From contig OY757939.1 in NCBI GenBank assembly GCA_963585895.1, positions 54,655,085-54,719,084 on the forward strand: a stretch of 64,000 nt of DNA. The letters run 5' to 3'. The DNA is from Sepioteuthis lessoniana (taxonomy: Eukaryota > Mollusca > Cephalopoda > Myopsida > Loliginidae). Below are positions 1-13,400 of this stretch, in pieces. Position 1 is the stretch's first letter. Every line of letters begins with the position of its first letter. Both the position numbers and the translations under genes were made by a program. The notes beneath the pieces are model-generated. The model was not told where the DNA came from. It saw only the letters and a list, made by a program, of their open reading frames with translations, and did not search any database.

Positions 1-274
1 CAGATGTGCTCTGGCTTGTTTAAAAATAATGCTAGCTCCAGCCTATTCACTTACAAATAATATACTTTATATATATATATATAAATAATGTAGCTTCCTA
101 CGATAATCCTAAATAATTAATCCACCAAAGATCAGAGATACTTAATGTTTGTTGGCATAGAAAAGCTTTATTTGCCAAATAAAATATTTTTTTTATTATT
201 TAGTGATGCTTTGTTTACTCTGGCATGTAGACTTCAGGTTGCTTACAGTACCTACTATTTCAAAGTGGTCACCC

Positions 275-815
275 ATCTACTAGGGTGTTCTGGGTATGAC
301 ACTAAACTGTATTTTCCTATCTTAGAGTTTGGAGAATATGGAATACTCTTTCATGACCATTACTCTCAGGTCCGCTCTGAACCAGAGTGATAGTATCTAT
401 TAGGGTTCCATCTATAGGTCAAATAAAATTATCAGTGTGAAATAGCAATACTTAAAACCATTTAACTGTGTGCAAACGATAAATACCAATACTTGAAATC
501 ATGGGGTCCAATAGAACTGTTCAATCATTTACTAAGGATTATTATTATTGGTTATTTTAAACCATACAGCTGTATGCAAATTGTTTGTATTTGATAGGAA
601 TACTTGATAGAATTATTAGTGTTAAATAGCAATACTTGAAACCATTTACCTGTGTGGAAACAAATGCGCTCTGACTTGTTTAAAAATAAAGTTACCTACA
701 AACTATTTGCCTACAAATCATATATAATATGTATATAAACCGGATTTGGCATTAAATAACCCACAAAGGTTGATATGCCATAAAACACAACCCAAACCAA
801 ACCATCTACTTGGGT
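275..815 (+). repeat. SINE family 2 copy (5' truncated)
   Basis: Retains the TATGACACTAAACTG region, the GGTCAAATA junction, the AT-rich body and the shared tail (GGCATTAAATAACC at 748-761). The first 60 bases of the window look like the end of another copy. 61-274 shows nothing else I recognise. Confidence 0.7.
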
Positions 816-1897
816 GTAAGAAGTTTTGTAATATTTTGGTTATGTGAGGAACAATTTGGCAGCTCTGAATACTTTTGCCGAGGTTATGAAGGTGATAACC
901 ACAGTGGTATCACCTGATACTCTCTGCTACTCACCAGATACTCTCTGAGTTTACCTCTAAGGCTTGGAGCTTAATCTCAGAATTCATGGTTTTTGGCTTT
1001 CCTAACCTTGCCTGATTGTTGAGTTATTGCAAGTCAAGTGTAATTTCTTTAAGCATCTGGTTAGTGTACTGTGATCAACTGTGCCTTCAACTTTTTCATC
1101 ACAATTGTTTTTGGTTGCTTCCATTGTGTTATGACTTAGCCTAATTCATTTTATGATTTCAGACTATGTTAGATGTTCAACTCTACGGCTTTCAAATCAC
1201 ACACTGACTGATGCAATGCTGAACATGTTAGCCCACCAACTACCATGATACTGCCAACCACAGCAAGTACTTAACATGGCTTGCTAGCTCAGTCGGCTGG
1301 GGCTGTAGAATATACTGACTGCATCTCTGCAGAGAGTTAAGACCCCCCCCCAACAAGTGTCCTGGATATGACATTAAAGAATCTGATGGTGAGGCTCTAT
1401 TTATACTGGAGATTTGGGGAATCTGGTGTACCCCTTCATTGTCATTGTTACCAGGTCCACTCAGACCCGGAGTGGTAGTGCCTGACAGGGTTCTATCTAT
1501 GGGTCAAATAGAACAAACTATGTGTGCAAACAAATGACTGATGTAAAATTATGTAGCAATATTTGAAACCATTTAACTGTGCAAAAAAGAGCCCAGGCTC
1601 ATTTAAGAATGTTATCTACAAAATATGTTTACAAGTCATATATGTATTTAATATATATGTATAAAGAGGACTTGGCATTAAATAACCTACAATGGTTGAT
1701 ATGCCATAAAACCCAACCAAACCAAATCATATATATTTAATATACATGTATAAACAGAATTTGGCATTAAATAACCTACAATGGTTGATGTGCCATAAAA
1801 CCAAACCACACCATAGCTTGAGCTACTTTCATCACATGGATATACATGTTGCAAATTAGCATTTATCAAAATATTGCAAAACTTTTGATTGACCCTA
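811..1897 (-). mobile_element. Mariner-derived non-autonomous element, split by a SINE
   Basis: The ends carry mariner-like inverted repeats (left GTAAGAAGTTTTGTAATATT, right ATATTGCAAAACTTTTGATT). The interior (812-1280 and 1813-1897) keeps only the helix-turn-helix-coding part of a transposase, badly decayed. A family 2 SINE (1285-1810) sits inside, with a near-duplicated CATGGCTTG/CATAGCTTG at its borders. Full-length relatives lie at 26761-27310 and 39929-40462. Confidence 0.75.
1285..1810 (+). repeat. SINE family 2, near complete
   Basis: Head CTCAGTCGGCTGGGGCTG at 1289, body and two successive shared tails (near 1672 and 1765). It interrupts the mariner-derived element. Confidence 0.85.
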
Positions 1898-2029
1898 GTA
1901 AATACTGAGCAGGTTCAATGCCTTTTAATTTTGATTATCAGACTTGGAACTGGCGCTTTCAGTATGACCATTAACAGTTTCATTATTTCCTTGATTGACT
2001 CCATACAGTTTTTATTTTTTCTATGAATC

Positions 2030-2386
2030 TTATTGCAATACTTGGAACCATTTAACTTTGTTGACTTTTGCTAAATTGAATTGTTTGAAATAGAACTGTT
2101 TGATCATTTAACTGTGTTTAGGCAAATGACTGATGTTTGAATTGTTAGTATTAAATAGCAATACTTGAAATCATTTAACTGTGTGCAAACAAATGATTAA
2201 TAGTAAATAGAATTATTCATGTTAGATAGAAATAAGTGAAACCATTTAACTGTGTGCAAAAAAAAAAAGTTTTTTCTACAAAATGTGTTTAGAAATCATA
2301 TTTTTTATATATATGTATAAAAAAGATTTAAATACCTACAATGGTTGATGTATCATAAAACCAAACCAAACCAAACCTATGATTCT
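2030..2386 (+). repeat. SINE family 2, 3' half
   Basis: Body (GCAATACTTGGAACCATTT) plus tail ending in a CCAAACC repeat at 2386, only 26 bases before the splice acceptor of exon A. Confidence 0.75.
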
Positions 2387-2412
2387 TAACAATTTTCTTT
2401 TTCTTTTTGTAG

Positions 2413-3043
2413 TCTTTGAAGAAATTAGAATCAATGATAAAGAAAGCAGAAAAGATTGAAAATGAAAAACAAGGTTGTTCATCTGAGCGGAACAGTTCAG
2501 GTTATCATCAAAATAAACCATGGCACCAGTCTCCATCAGATTCCCGACATTTTGAAGGCAGGCAACAGAGGTCTAAGTATTTCTCTGATTCTTCAAAGCC
2601 TTACCAAACCAAATCAGATTATCAACGCATGTTTAAGCGTCCTTCTGATTCACCACCACGATCAGACAGTCGAAGTGATAACTCCAGTGTTTCCACATCA
2701 GAATCAAGTCGTTCTTATTCAAGATCTGATTACAATTATCAAGGCATGTTTAAGCGTCCTTCTGATTCACCACCACGATCAGACAAGAGAACTGATAACG
2801 CCCATGTTTCTGCATCAGAACCTAGTCGTTCTTATTCTAGATCTGATTATGGTTCAGGCAGAAGAGACAGTCCTGGATTTAGTAGAGACAGATATGGTCA
2901 TGATTCAAATAGAGAATCTAAGTCTTATATTCCAGCATGGAAGAAAAAAACTGCTTTATCTGAAAAACAGACAGAAGAGATTAGGTCAACTGAACAAATA
3001 AAAAAAGAGAATGAACAGAAAATTACGACAAAGAAAGTTTCAG
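2413..3043 (+). CDS. CWF19L2: CWF19L2 exon A (low-complexity Ser/Arg exon)
   Basis: Acceptor TTTTTGTAG at 2404-2412 after a pyrimidine tract; donor GTGTAAAG at 3044. Phase 0 in, phase 1 out (210 codons plus one base). It starts [14 protein letters not shown], corresponding to the KLEDAEKAAS region of vertebrate CWF19L2, then runs into Ser/Arg/Asp/Tyr-rich sequence with an imperfect internal repeat ([13 protein letters not shown] occurs twice, at about 2629-2667 and 2746-2784). The open frame continues into the intron to 3114, but the phase match to exon B supports splicing at 3043. Confidence 0.9.
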
Positions 3044-6000
3044 GTGTAAAGATTTATTGTTTACACTATTTTATCTTTCTCACAAAAAGTCTTGTTAATG
3101 TTTCTTCAAATTGATCTTTACTAAATCTTCAAATTGATCTTTTTATAATCTTCAAATTGATCTTTTTATAATCTTCAAATTGATCTTTTCATAATCTTCA
3201 AATTGATCTTTACTAAATCTGCAAAAAAATCTTTATATAATCTTCAAAATAATCTTTATATAATCTTCAAAATAATCTTTATATAATCTTCAAATTGATC
3301 TTTATATAATCTTCAAATTGATCTTTTTGTAATCTTCAAATTGATCCATATATTATCTTCAAATTGATCTTTATATAATCTTCAAATTGATCCTTATATT
3401 ATCTTCAAATTGATCTTTACTAAATCTTCAAATTGATCTTTTTATAATCTTCAAATTGATCTTTACTAAATCTTCAAATTGATCTTTACTAAATCTTCAA
3501 ATTGATCTTTATATAATCTTCAAATTGAACTTTATATAATCTTCAAATTGATCTTTATATAATCTTCAAATTGAACTTTATATAATCTTCAAATTGATCT
3601 TTACTAAATCTTCAAATTGATTTTTTTGTAATCTTCAAATTGATCCTTATATTATTTTCAAATTGATCCTTATATTATCTTCAAATTGATCCTTATATTA
3701 TCTTCAAATTGATCTTTACTAAATCTTCAAATTGATCTTTACTAAATCTTCAAATTGATCTTTACTAAATCTTCAAATTGATCTTTACTAAATCTTCAAA
3801 TTGATCTTTTTATAATCTTCAAATTGATCTTTTTATAATCTTCAAATTGATCTTTATAGAATCTTCAAATTGATCTTTACTAAATCTTCAAATTGATCTT
3901 TACTAAATCTTCAAATTGATCCTTATATAATCTTCAAATTGATCTTTACTAAATCTTCAAATTGATCTTTACTAAATCTTCAAATTGATCTTTTTATAAT
4001 CTTCAAATTGATCTTTACTAAATCTTCAAATTGATCTTTACTAAATCTTCAAATTGATCTTTTTATAATCTTCAAATTGATCTTTACTAAATCTTCAAAT
4101 TGATCTTTACTAAATCTTCAAATTGATCTTTTTATAATCTTCAAATTGATCTTTACTAAATCTTCAAATTGATCTTTACTAAATCTTCAAATTGATCTTT
4201 ACTAAATCTTCAAATTGATCTTTTTATAATCTTCAAATTGATCTTTTTATAATCTTCAAATTGATCTTTACTAAATCTTCAAATTGATCTTTTTATAATC
4301 TTCAAATTGATCTTTACTAAATCTTCAAATTGATCTTTTTATAATCTTCAAATTGATCTTTTTATAATCTTCAAATTGATCTTTACTAAATCTTCAAATT
4401 GATCTTTACTAAATCTTCAAATTGATCTTTTTATAATCTTCAAATTGATCTTTTTATAATCTTCAAATTGATCTTTACTAAATCTTCAAATTGATCTTTA
4501 CTAAATCTTCAAATTGATCCTTATATAATCTTCAAATTGATCTTTACTAAATCTTCAAATTGATCTTTACTAAATCTTCAAATTGATCCTTATATAATCT
4601 TCAAATTGATCTTTACTAAATCTTCAAATTGATCTTTTTATAATCTTCAAATTGATCTTTACTAAATCTTCAAATTGATCTTTACTAAATCTTCAAATTG
4701 ATCTTTTTATAATCTTCAAATTGATCTTTACTAAATCTTCAAATTGATCTTTACTAAATCTTCAAATTGATCTTTACTAAATCTTCAAATTGATCTTTAC
4801 TAAATCTTCAAATTGATCTTTACTAAATCTTCAAATTGATCTTTTCTAAATCTTCAAATTGATCTTTACTAAATCTTCAAATTGATCTTTACTAAATCTT
4901 CAAATTGATCTTTACTAAATCTTCAAATTGATCTTTTTATAATCTTCAAATTGATCTTTACTAAATCTTCAAATTGATCTTTACTAAATCTTCAAATTGA
5001 TCTTTATATAATCTTCAAATTGAACTTTATATAATCTTCAAATTGATCTTTACTAAATCTTCAAATTGATTTTTTTGTAATCTTCAAATTGATCCTTATA
5101 TTATTTTCAAATTGATCCTTATATTATCTTCAAATTGATCCTTATATTATCTTCAAATTGATCTTTACTAAATCTTCAAATTGATCTTTACTAAATCTTC
5201 AAATTGATCTTTACTAAATCTTCAAATTGATCTTTTTATAATCTTCAAATTGATCTTTTTATAATCTTCAAATTGATCTTTATAGAATCTTCAAATTGAT
5301 CTTTACTAAATCTTCAAATTGATCTTTACTAAATCTTCAAATTGATCCTTATATAATCTTCAAATTGATCTTTACTAAATCTTCAAATTGATCTTTACTA
5401 AATCTTCAAATTGATCTTTTTATAATCTTCAAATTGATCTTTACTAAATCTTCAAATTGATCTTTTTATAATCTTCAAATTGATCTTTTTATAATCTTCA
5501 AATTGATCTTTACTAAATCTTCAAATTGATCTTTACTAAATCTTCAAATTGATCTTTTTATAATCTTCAAATTGATCTTTTTATAATCTTCAAATTGATC
5601 TTTACTAAATCTTCAAATTGATCTTTACTAAATCTTCAAATTGATCCTTATATAATCTTCAAATTGATCTTTACTAAATCTTCAAATTGATCTTTACTAA
5701 ATCTTCAAATTGATCTTTACTAAATCTTCAAATTGATCTTTTTATAATCTTCAAATTGATCTTTTTATAATCTTCAAATTGATCTTTACTAAATCTTCAA
5801 ATTGATCTTTTTATAATCTTCAAATTGATCTTTACTAAATCTTCAAATTGATCTTTTTATAATCTTCAAATTGATCTTTTTATAATCTTCAAATTGATCT
5901 TTACTAAATCTTCAAATTGATCTTTACTAAATCTTCAAATTGATCTTTTTATAATCTTCAAATTGATCTTTTTATAATCTTCAAATTGATCTTTACTAAA

Positions 6001-7431
6001 TCTTCAAATTGATCTTTACTAAATCTTCAAATTGATCCTTATATAATCTTCAAATTGATCTTTACTAAATCTTCAAATTGATCTTTTTATAATCTTCAAA
6101 TTGATCTTTACTAAATCTTCAAATTGATCTTTACTAAATCTTCAAATTGATCTTTTTATAATCTTCAAATTGATCTTTACTAAATCTTCAAATTGATCTT
6201 TACTAAATCTTCAAATTGATCTTTACTAAATCTTCAAATTGATCTTTACTAAATCTTCAAATTGATCTTTACTAAATCTTCAAATTGATCTTTTTATAAT
6301 CTTCAAATTGATCTTTACTAAATCTTCAAATTGATCTTTACTAAATCTTCAAATTGATCTTTTTATAATCTTCAAATTGATCTTTTTATAATCTTCAAAT
6401 TGATCTTTATAGAATCTTCAAATTGATCTTTACTAAATCTTCAAATTGATCTTTACTAAATCTTCAAATTGATCTTTACTAAATCTTCAAATTGATCTTT
6501 TTATAATCTTCAAATTGATCTTTTTATAATCTTCAAATTGATCTTTATAGAATCTTCAAATTGATCTTTACTAAATCTTCAAATTGATCTTTACTAAATC
6601 TTCAAATTGATCTTTTTATAATCTTCAAATTGATCTTTTTATAATCTTCAAATTGATCTTTACTAAATCTTCAAATTGATCTTTTTATAATCTTCAAATT
6701 GATCTTTACTAAATCTTCAAATTGATCTTTATATAATCTTCAAATTGATCTTTACTAAATCTTCAAATTGATCTTTTTATAATCTTCAAATTGATCTTTA
6801 TAGAATCTTTAAATTGATCTTCATCTAATCTTCAAATTGATCATAATCTAACACAATGAATTCATATGAAATTGGGGTAATGGGTTAAAATCAGATTATA
6901 TACATTGCTGAAAATTTTAACTAATATTGAATTATTTTAAATTTAGAATCAAGCAGTAGCAGTTCTTCATCAGATAGTGATGCTTCAGATAAACAGGAAG
7001 AAGAGGAAGAGGAACCACCACCACCACCACCCCCTCTCATTTTGACAGAAGATCAGATGAATGATTTATCGGCAAAAATTCTTAGGGCGGAACTGATGGA
7101 TGATGATGTATGTAAAAAAAAATGTTTTTGCTTCAGAGTTTTTCATTTTGTTTATATACATTTAGATTTAGATTTGGCTAAATTTGATAGTTTTGTATTA
7201 CTCTTATATGTAAATGTCACAATCATTATGTGACAGAGGTAGAACTTTTTAAACTGAACTAAATGCTATTTATAGGATTTATAAAATTGGTACATTTAGG
7301 ATATCAAATATATGTATACCAATGTAACTACTATTATAAGACAAATAGTATAAGTTTTCAAACTGAACTAAATGTTTTGTCCTTTAATGTATATTACCTC
7401 TTTCCTGTAATAGTCGTTAAATTTATTGAAT

Positions 7432-7477
<46 letters not shown>

Positions 7478-10400
7478 AACCCCTCCACTCGGGCAGGATA
7501 TGACACAAGGTCAATTTTTAAGCGGAGTTTAATAGATTTGAGTTCAGTTTTCCTTCTCCTAGACTAGTTGCCTCACCAAGGCTGAAGAACCTAGTCTGCC
7601 CTACTATTTACCCATAGCTGGAGGGAGAATAATTGGATTCATACCTTTCCCTAGGGTATTAGTGCTATGTGAAATGCAATCAGTCCCGTCCAGAATTTGA
7701 ACTTGTGTCGTCGTGTCCATTTCGTACGACGATAACCATTACACCTCGGGCACCTCCCCAAAAATATATATATGTAAATGTAACAATTATTATGAGACAG
7801 TGGATTTGTAGAGTTAGTTCTCTTGGTATAAACACTAATATTTTTGTATATGTTCTCTTGGTAGATACCTCACATGTTGTAATGTTTAACAAACTAGGTT
7901 TGCAGACCATTATTGGGGGGTGTCCTCGTGGTGTAATGGTTAAAGCAATGGACTGTGGAATCGTAGTAAGCGAGTTCATACTCCAGTCGTGCTATTACGT
8001 TCACTTTCGGGCAAATACCCTTGGGAAAGGTATGAACCCCCTTATCCTCCCAGCTATGGGTACCACTACTGTTCTTCTAGAAGAATGGCTTTGGCATTAA
8101 ATACCTTACAAAGGTTGATATGCCATTAAACAAAGAAACCAACCAGACCATTATTAGTAAGTTTGATTCTGACTGGGCACCCCATACTTCTGACTTTGTG
8201 CCACATCTAAGCTAAGCTTAGTAAAAGTTGTTGGCGAACTTAATCGAGAATGAACCGAAGGCTTTCTATTCAATAGCTACTACACCAAGATGTAGGGGAG
8301 GGTGTTACTCCATTCTCTGTATTGCTCCACTTTACTCTTGATTTGAACCTTATAATGCTGAGAGTTAAGCAAGGCGGCATCAAGTACCATTTTTTGAGTC
8401 TTTGGTATAATTTGACCAGAGATTGAACCTTGGTCTCCTGGACCATTAGTGAACACTCTACTCATTAGGCCAATGGCCATTTTCTTTAATGCACATTTAT
8501 TTTTTTCTGAAGAACCTTTTTTCAAATGTTTCATTCCAAAAAAAAAAAAAAAGAAGAGAGAAACAGAATTTTCAGTTTGGTTAAATTTTATAGTTTTATA
8601 ATAGATTATATCAGTGAAATATTAGTTTGGAGATTTAATGTCCCCATTACTTTGGAAGTTGATTTATCTGTTTTGTCTAATTGTAGTGTAAACCGTAAAG
8701 GTTTGTCATTGTTCAGTAAAGTGAATTTTTTTTTGTTATAGGTCTAAAGTGAGTCAGAAGTTTTGCAATATTTTGATATGTGTTAGTTTGCACCACTTAT
8801 ATCACATGACTAATGCAGTTCAAGCCATAGTAGGTACCTGCTGTGGTTTGGTAGTTTTGTGGTAGTTGGTGTGCTGACATGATGTGCATTTCTTTACTCC
8901 AAATGTGATTTGAAAGCCACACAGGTAAACCTAATTTGAAAACATCATGAAAGTAACAAAAAACATTTGTTGTGCAAAAGGTGATGGTACAGTTGGTTAC
9001 AGTACAATAACCAAATGTCTCAAGAATTTTGTTTGGTTTACAAAAACCTTAATGATCAAGCAAGGTCAAGTAGGCTGAAAACCATAAATTCTGTGACTCT
9101 GCTCCAATTCCAGCTAATAACATTTGGAGAGTATCAAGCAAGCTCAACATGTCACAGTCCAGTGTGGTTCGTTACTTTCCTGATTTTGTTAAATTCAGTA
9201 AGTAGCACTTGGAGGGTATCAGGCGAGCTCAAAATGTCACAGTCCAGTGTGGTTCATTACTTTCATGATTTTATTAAATTCAGTAAGTAGCACTTGGAGA
9301 GTGTCAAATGAACCTGGAATCTCACAGTCCAGTTTGGTTCATCACCTTTCACGATCTTGGTAAAAGCATTCAGAGCTGCTGAATTGTGCTTCACCAAAAT
9401 ATTGCAAAACTTATGGAGGTGCGTGTGGTGTAATGGTTATCATTGTTGGAAATGGATATAGCGACTTGAGTTCAAGTCTTAGACAGAGGCTGTTTGCATT
9501 TCATGTTGTGCTAATACCTGTGAGAAAGTATGAATCCTGCTATTTACCCACCATCTTGATATGGCAACCCGTCTAGTAGAAGGAAAACTCTGATTTCAAA
9601 CCTGTTAAACTCTGGTTAAAAGTTTACCTTGTGTCACATCCTGCTCATGCAGAGGGGTTGGGTAAATACATATTGCCAAAATTTTAACTCACTTTGGTAT
9701 TAATTTTGATCCTATTTACCAACCCCTCTGCTGGGGCAGGATATGACACAAGGTCAATTTTTAAGCGGAGTTTAACAGGTTTGAATTCAGAGTTTTCCTT
9801 CTCCTAGACTAGTTGTCTCACCAAGGCTGAAGAACCTAGTCTGTCCTACTATTTACCCATAGCTGGAGGGAGAATAATTGGATTCATACATTTCCTAAGG
9901 GTATTAGTGCTATGTGAAATGCAATCCGTCTCGTCCAGGATTTGAACTCATGTCGGTGTGTCCATTTCCTACGACAATAACCATTACACCACGGGAACCT
10001 CCAACAATTTGGTATTAATTTTGATGAAACTTTTCTGATGAATCTTGTCAAAACCCTTTTTTTTAACCATGAACTTTGAAAAAAATTTGCATCTATCCTT
10101 TGAATTCATACAAACTAAAATTGATGGATACTCGTCTAATTTTATCATATTCTTTTATCCTAAAATCTTTTATGAATAAATAAAAATAAAACAGAAAAAA
10201 AATTGTATGAACAAAATCACTTTTTGTATGAGAACAACAACACATTTTAAAATGTTCTTTATTGACTCATTTGTGGGATGTTATTTATTTTAGGATCTTG
10301 TTGAAAAACTTCAGAATAAATTGAAGGCTGCCCAAAAAGCCAAAGCAGACTTTTCTGCTGCTAATGTGAAGCAACCATCACAAAGTCAGCAAGAAGTTTT

Positions 10401-13400
10401 ACTTACACATGTTGATCGTAATGGAATGGCATGGCCGTTGCTTGATCAAGAAGAAAGCAAACCTCAAGGAAAACGGAGAAAGAAAAATGTAAGTTGATTC
10501 AATGTTTGTGAATATTAGAAAAAAGATTTATTATTTACTTTATAGCAGTAAATTGATTTGGTTTTCTCGTAATTTTGGTTATTTAATGCTAAATCCATTT
10601 ATATATATATATATAAACAGTTCTATTTAAAACAATTCAGTTTAGCATAAGTACAGTTTTTTGTTTACACATACAGTTAAATGTAAAACAGTTTTGTTTC
10701 AAACAATTCAGTTTAGTATAAGTACACAGTTTAGTTCTATTTGACCCATTGATGGGACCCTATCAGGTGCTGCCACTCCGAGGCAGAGTGGACCTGGGAG
10801 CAATGTCATTGAAGGGGTACTCCGCATTTCTAGAGCCTCACCATAAGATTATTTAGAATACACCAACTGCATTTCTGCAGAGGGGTAAGACTCCCTCAAT
10901 GAGTGTCCTGGATATGACACTAAACAATCTGATGGTGAGGTTCCAGTAATACTGGAGCTTTGGGGAATGCGGAGTACCCCTTCATTACCATTGCTCCCCA
11001 GTCCACTCTAACCCAGAATGGTAGCATCTAATAGGATCCTATCTATGGGTCAAATAGAATTGTATGATATTTAAACTGTGTGCAAACAAATGACATGCTA
11101 AATTGAATTGTTAGAAATAGAACTGTTTGATCATTTGTGTGTAAACAAATGACAGGTGTTTAATTGAATTGTTAGTGATACATAGCAATACTTGAAAACA
11201 AATGATTAATATTAAATAGAATTATTATTATATAGAAATAAGTGAAACCATTTATCTGTGTGAAAAAAATGAGCTAAGGCTTGTTTAAAAATGTTATCTT
11301 CAAAATGTGTTTAGAAATCATATATTTGATTATATGAATAAAAGCTATTTGGCATTAAAAAACCTTCAATGGTTGATGTACCATAAAACCAAACCAATTC
11401 AATCACAATTACTAGACTGATCTCCAATAAATACAATGCCAAAGATAAAATTGCAGCACTTTTTTTTTTACTTTGAGAATGAGAGAAAATATTGCATAGT
11501 TGGTGCATATGCTGCTTGGAGGATAGTTTTCTGAGACAGGACTAATTTATTTAAAAAAAAAAAAACATGTGGAAATATATTCTTTGTTTTTCTGTAAAAA
11601 TAATAGAGAAAATTCTATGGTGGAGTTATATGCAGTTTGGAGGACAGCTATCTGTGATTGGAATAATCAATTAAAAAAGAAAAGACAAAACTTACAGAAG
11701 CATATTTAAAAAAATTGTTTTGGTATAAGAATGTTAGAAAATATTGCATGTTATTGGTATATGCAGCTTGGATGACGACTCTCTAAGACTTGTCTAATTC
11801 CTTTAAAAGAAAACATGCAGAAATATTTTTTTCATTGTCTTACAGTAAGAATAAGAGAAAAATTCACATTCAGTACTAAATCTTGTTAACATCTTTAACT
11901 ACTTGTTAAGAGTCAAATGAAATTATTGTCACATACCTGAAATTTACACTTTGTCTTCATTTTATTCTTTGCCCATTTCTATGACTAGTACATGTTTCCC
12001 AGCAATGCTTTTAAATATCTGAAGAATTCTCTGTCCCTTCTTCCTGGTCTACATATGTCAGCCCAAAAAAACTGTTAGTGCTGGAGATAGTAACCCTTAA
12101 AACTCTGAACCTCTCATATCTGTGGGTCTCATCATCTTGGGCTTGGCCCAGTTGGCTGGGGCTGTTAAATACACCTACTACATCTCTGCAGAGGAGTAAG
12201 ACTCCCCCAATGAGTATCCTGGATATGACATTAAACAATCTGATGGTGAGGCTCCATTTATGTTGGAGCTTTGGAGGAATTTGGAGTACCTCTTCATTAC
12301 CATTACTCCCAGGTCCACTCTTGATCTGGAGTTGTAGCACCTGAAAAGGTCGTATCTATGGTTCAAATAGAACTTTTTGGAATTTAAACTGTGTGTACTT
12401 ATGCTAGACTGAATTGCTTGAAATAGAACTGTTTGATTATTTAACTGTGTGTAAACAAATGACAGGTGTTTAATTGAATTGTTAGTGTTAAATAGCAATA
12501 CTTGAAAACATTTAACTATGTGCAAAAAAATGAGCTCTGGCTCTTTTAAGATGGTATCTATAAAATGTGTTTAAAAATGATATATTTAATATATATGTAT
12601 AAAAAGGATTTGGCATTAAATAACCTACAATGGTTGATATGCTATAAAACCAAACCAAGACATCTTGTGCTCTTGTCTGAAAAATAGCTGAAAATGGTTT
12701 GGTTTCTTTGTTTAATGGCATATCAACCTTTTTGGGTTATTTAATGCTAAAGCCATCCTTGCAAAAGAACAGCAGTGATACTATTCAACCTGTAACTGGT
12801 GGGATACGGAGGCTTATGTCTTTCCCGAGAGTATTAGTATGAAAATGAATCTAATAGCATGATTGGAGTTTAAACTCACTTTCTTTTAGCCATCATGCTA
12901 TGAGGACTTCCCCACCTGAAAATATAAGATATTCTAATAGCAATATAAAAATGAAGATTCCTTGGACATAATTTAGTAACACAAATACTGGCAAAATGCA
13001 CTAGGCCATCATTCAGATGTAATTTTTGAAACCAAATGATCATACTCAAATCAAGGATCACAAATGACAGAGTAATGAAAATTACATTTATTGAAAGGTA
13101 AGTAAGTAAGTAAAGTTGGCAACCATAGTTGAGGGTGACCTGAAGGCTCCCTTTTCGATAGCTACTACACCAAGGTGTAGAGGAGGGCGCTACTCCTTTC
13201 CCTGGATTGCTCCACTTTATCTCTGATCTGTATCTTATGATGCTGAGTATTAAGCAAGGAGGCATCAAGTACCATTTTTGAGTCTTTGGTATGACTCGAC
13301 CTGGGATTGAACCCAGGTATCCCGGGCCATTGGCGAACATTCTAACCGCTAGGCCAAAAAGCATAAAATTTTAGGATCTGCAACCATTTAGTCTCAAACA

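Noticed and set aside
51-2400. Upstream CWF19L2 exon in the first 2.4 kb
   Set aside because: I looked for AG-bounded frames resembling the conserved region before KLEDAEKAAS and saw only SINE and mariner sequence.
2456-3001. Alternative 181-codon frame overlapping exon A
   Set aside because: Out of frame with the conserved CWF19L2 sequence and lacking compatible splice phases.
3100-6850. CRISPR-like array of regular repeats
   Set aside because: There are no spacers: units are contiguous 23-mers in an intron of an animal gene, so it is a minisatellite.
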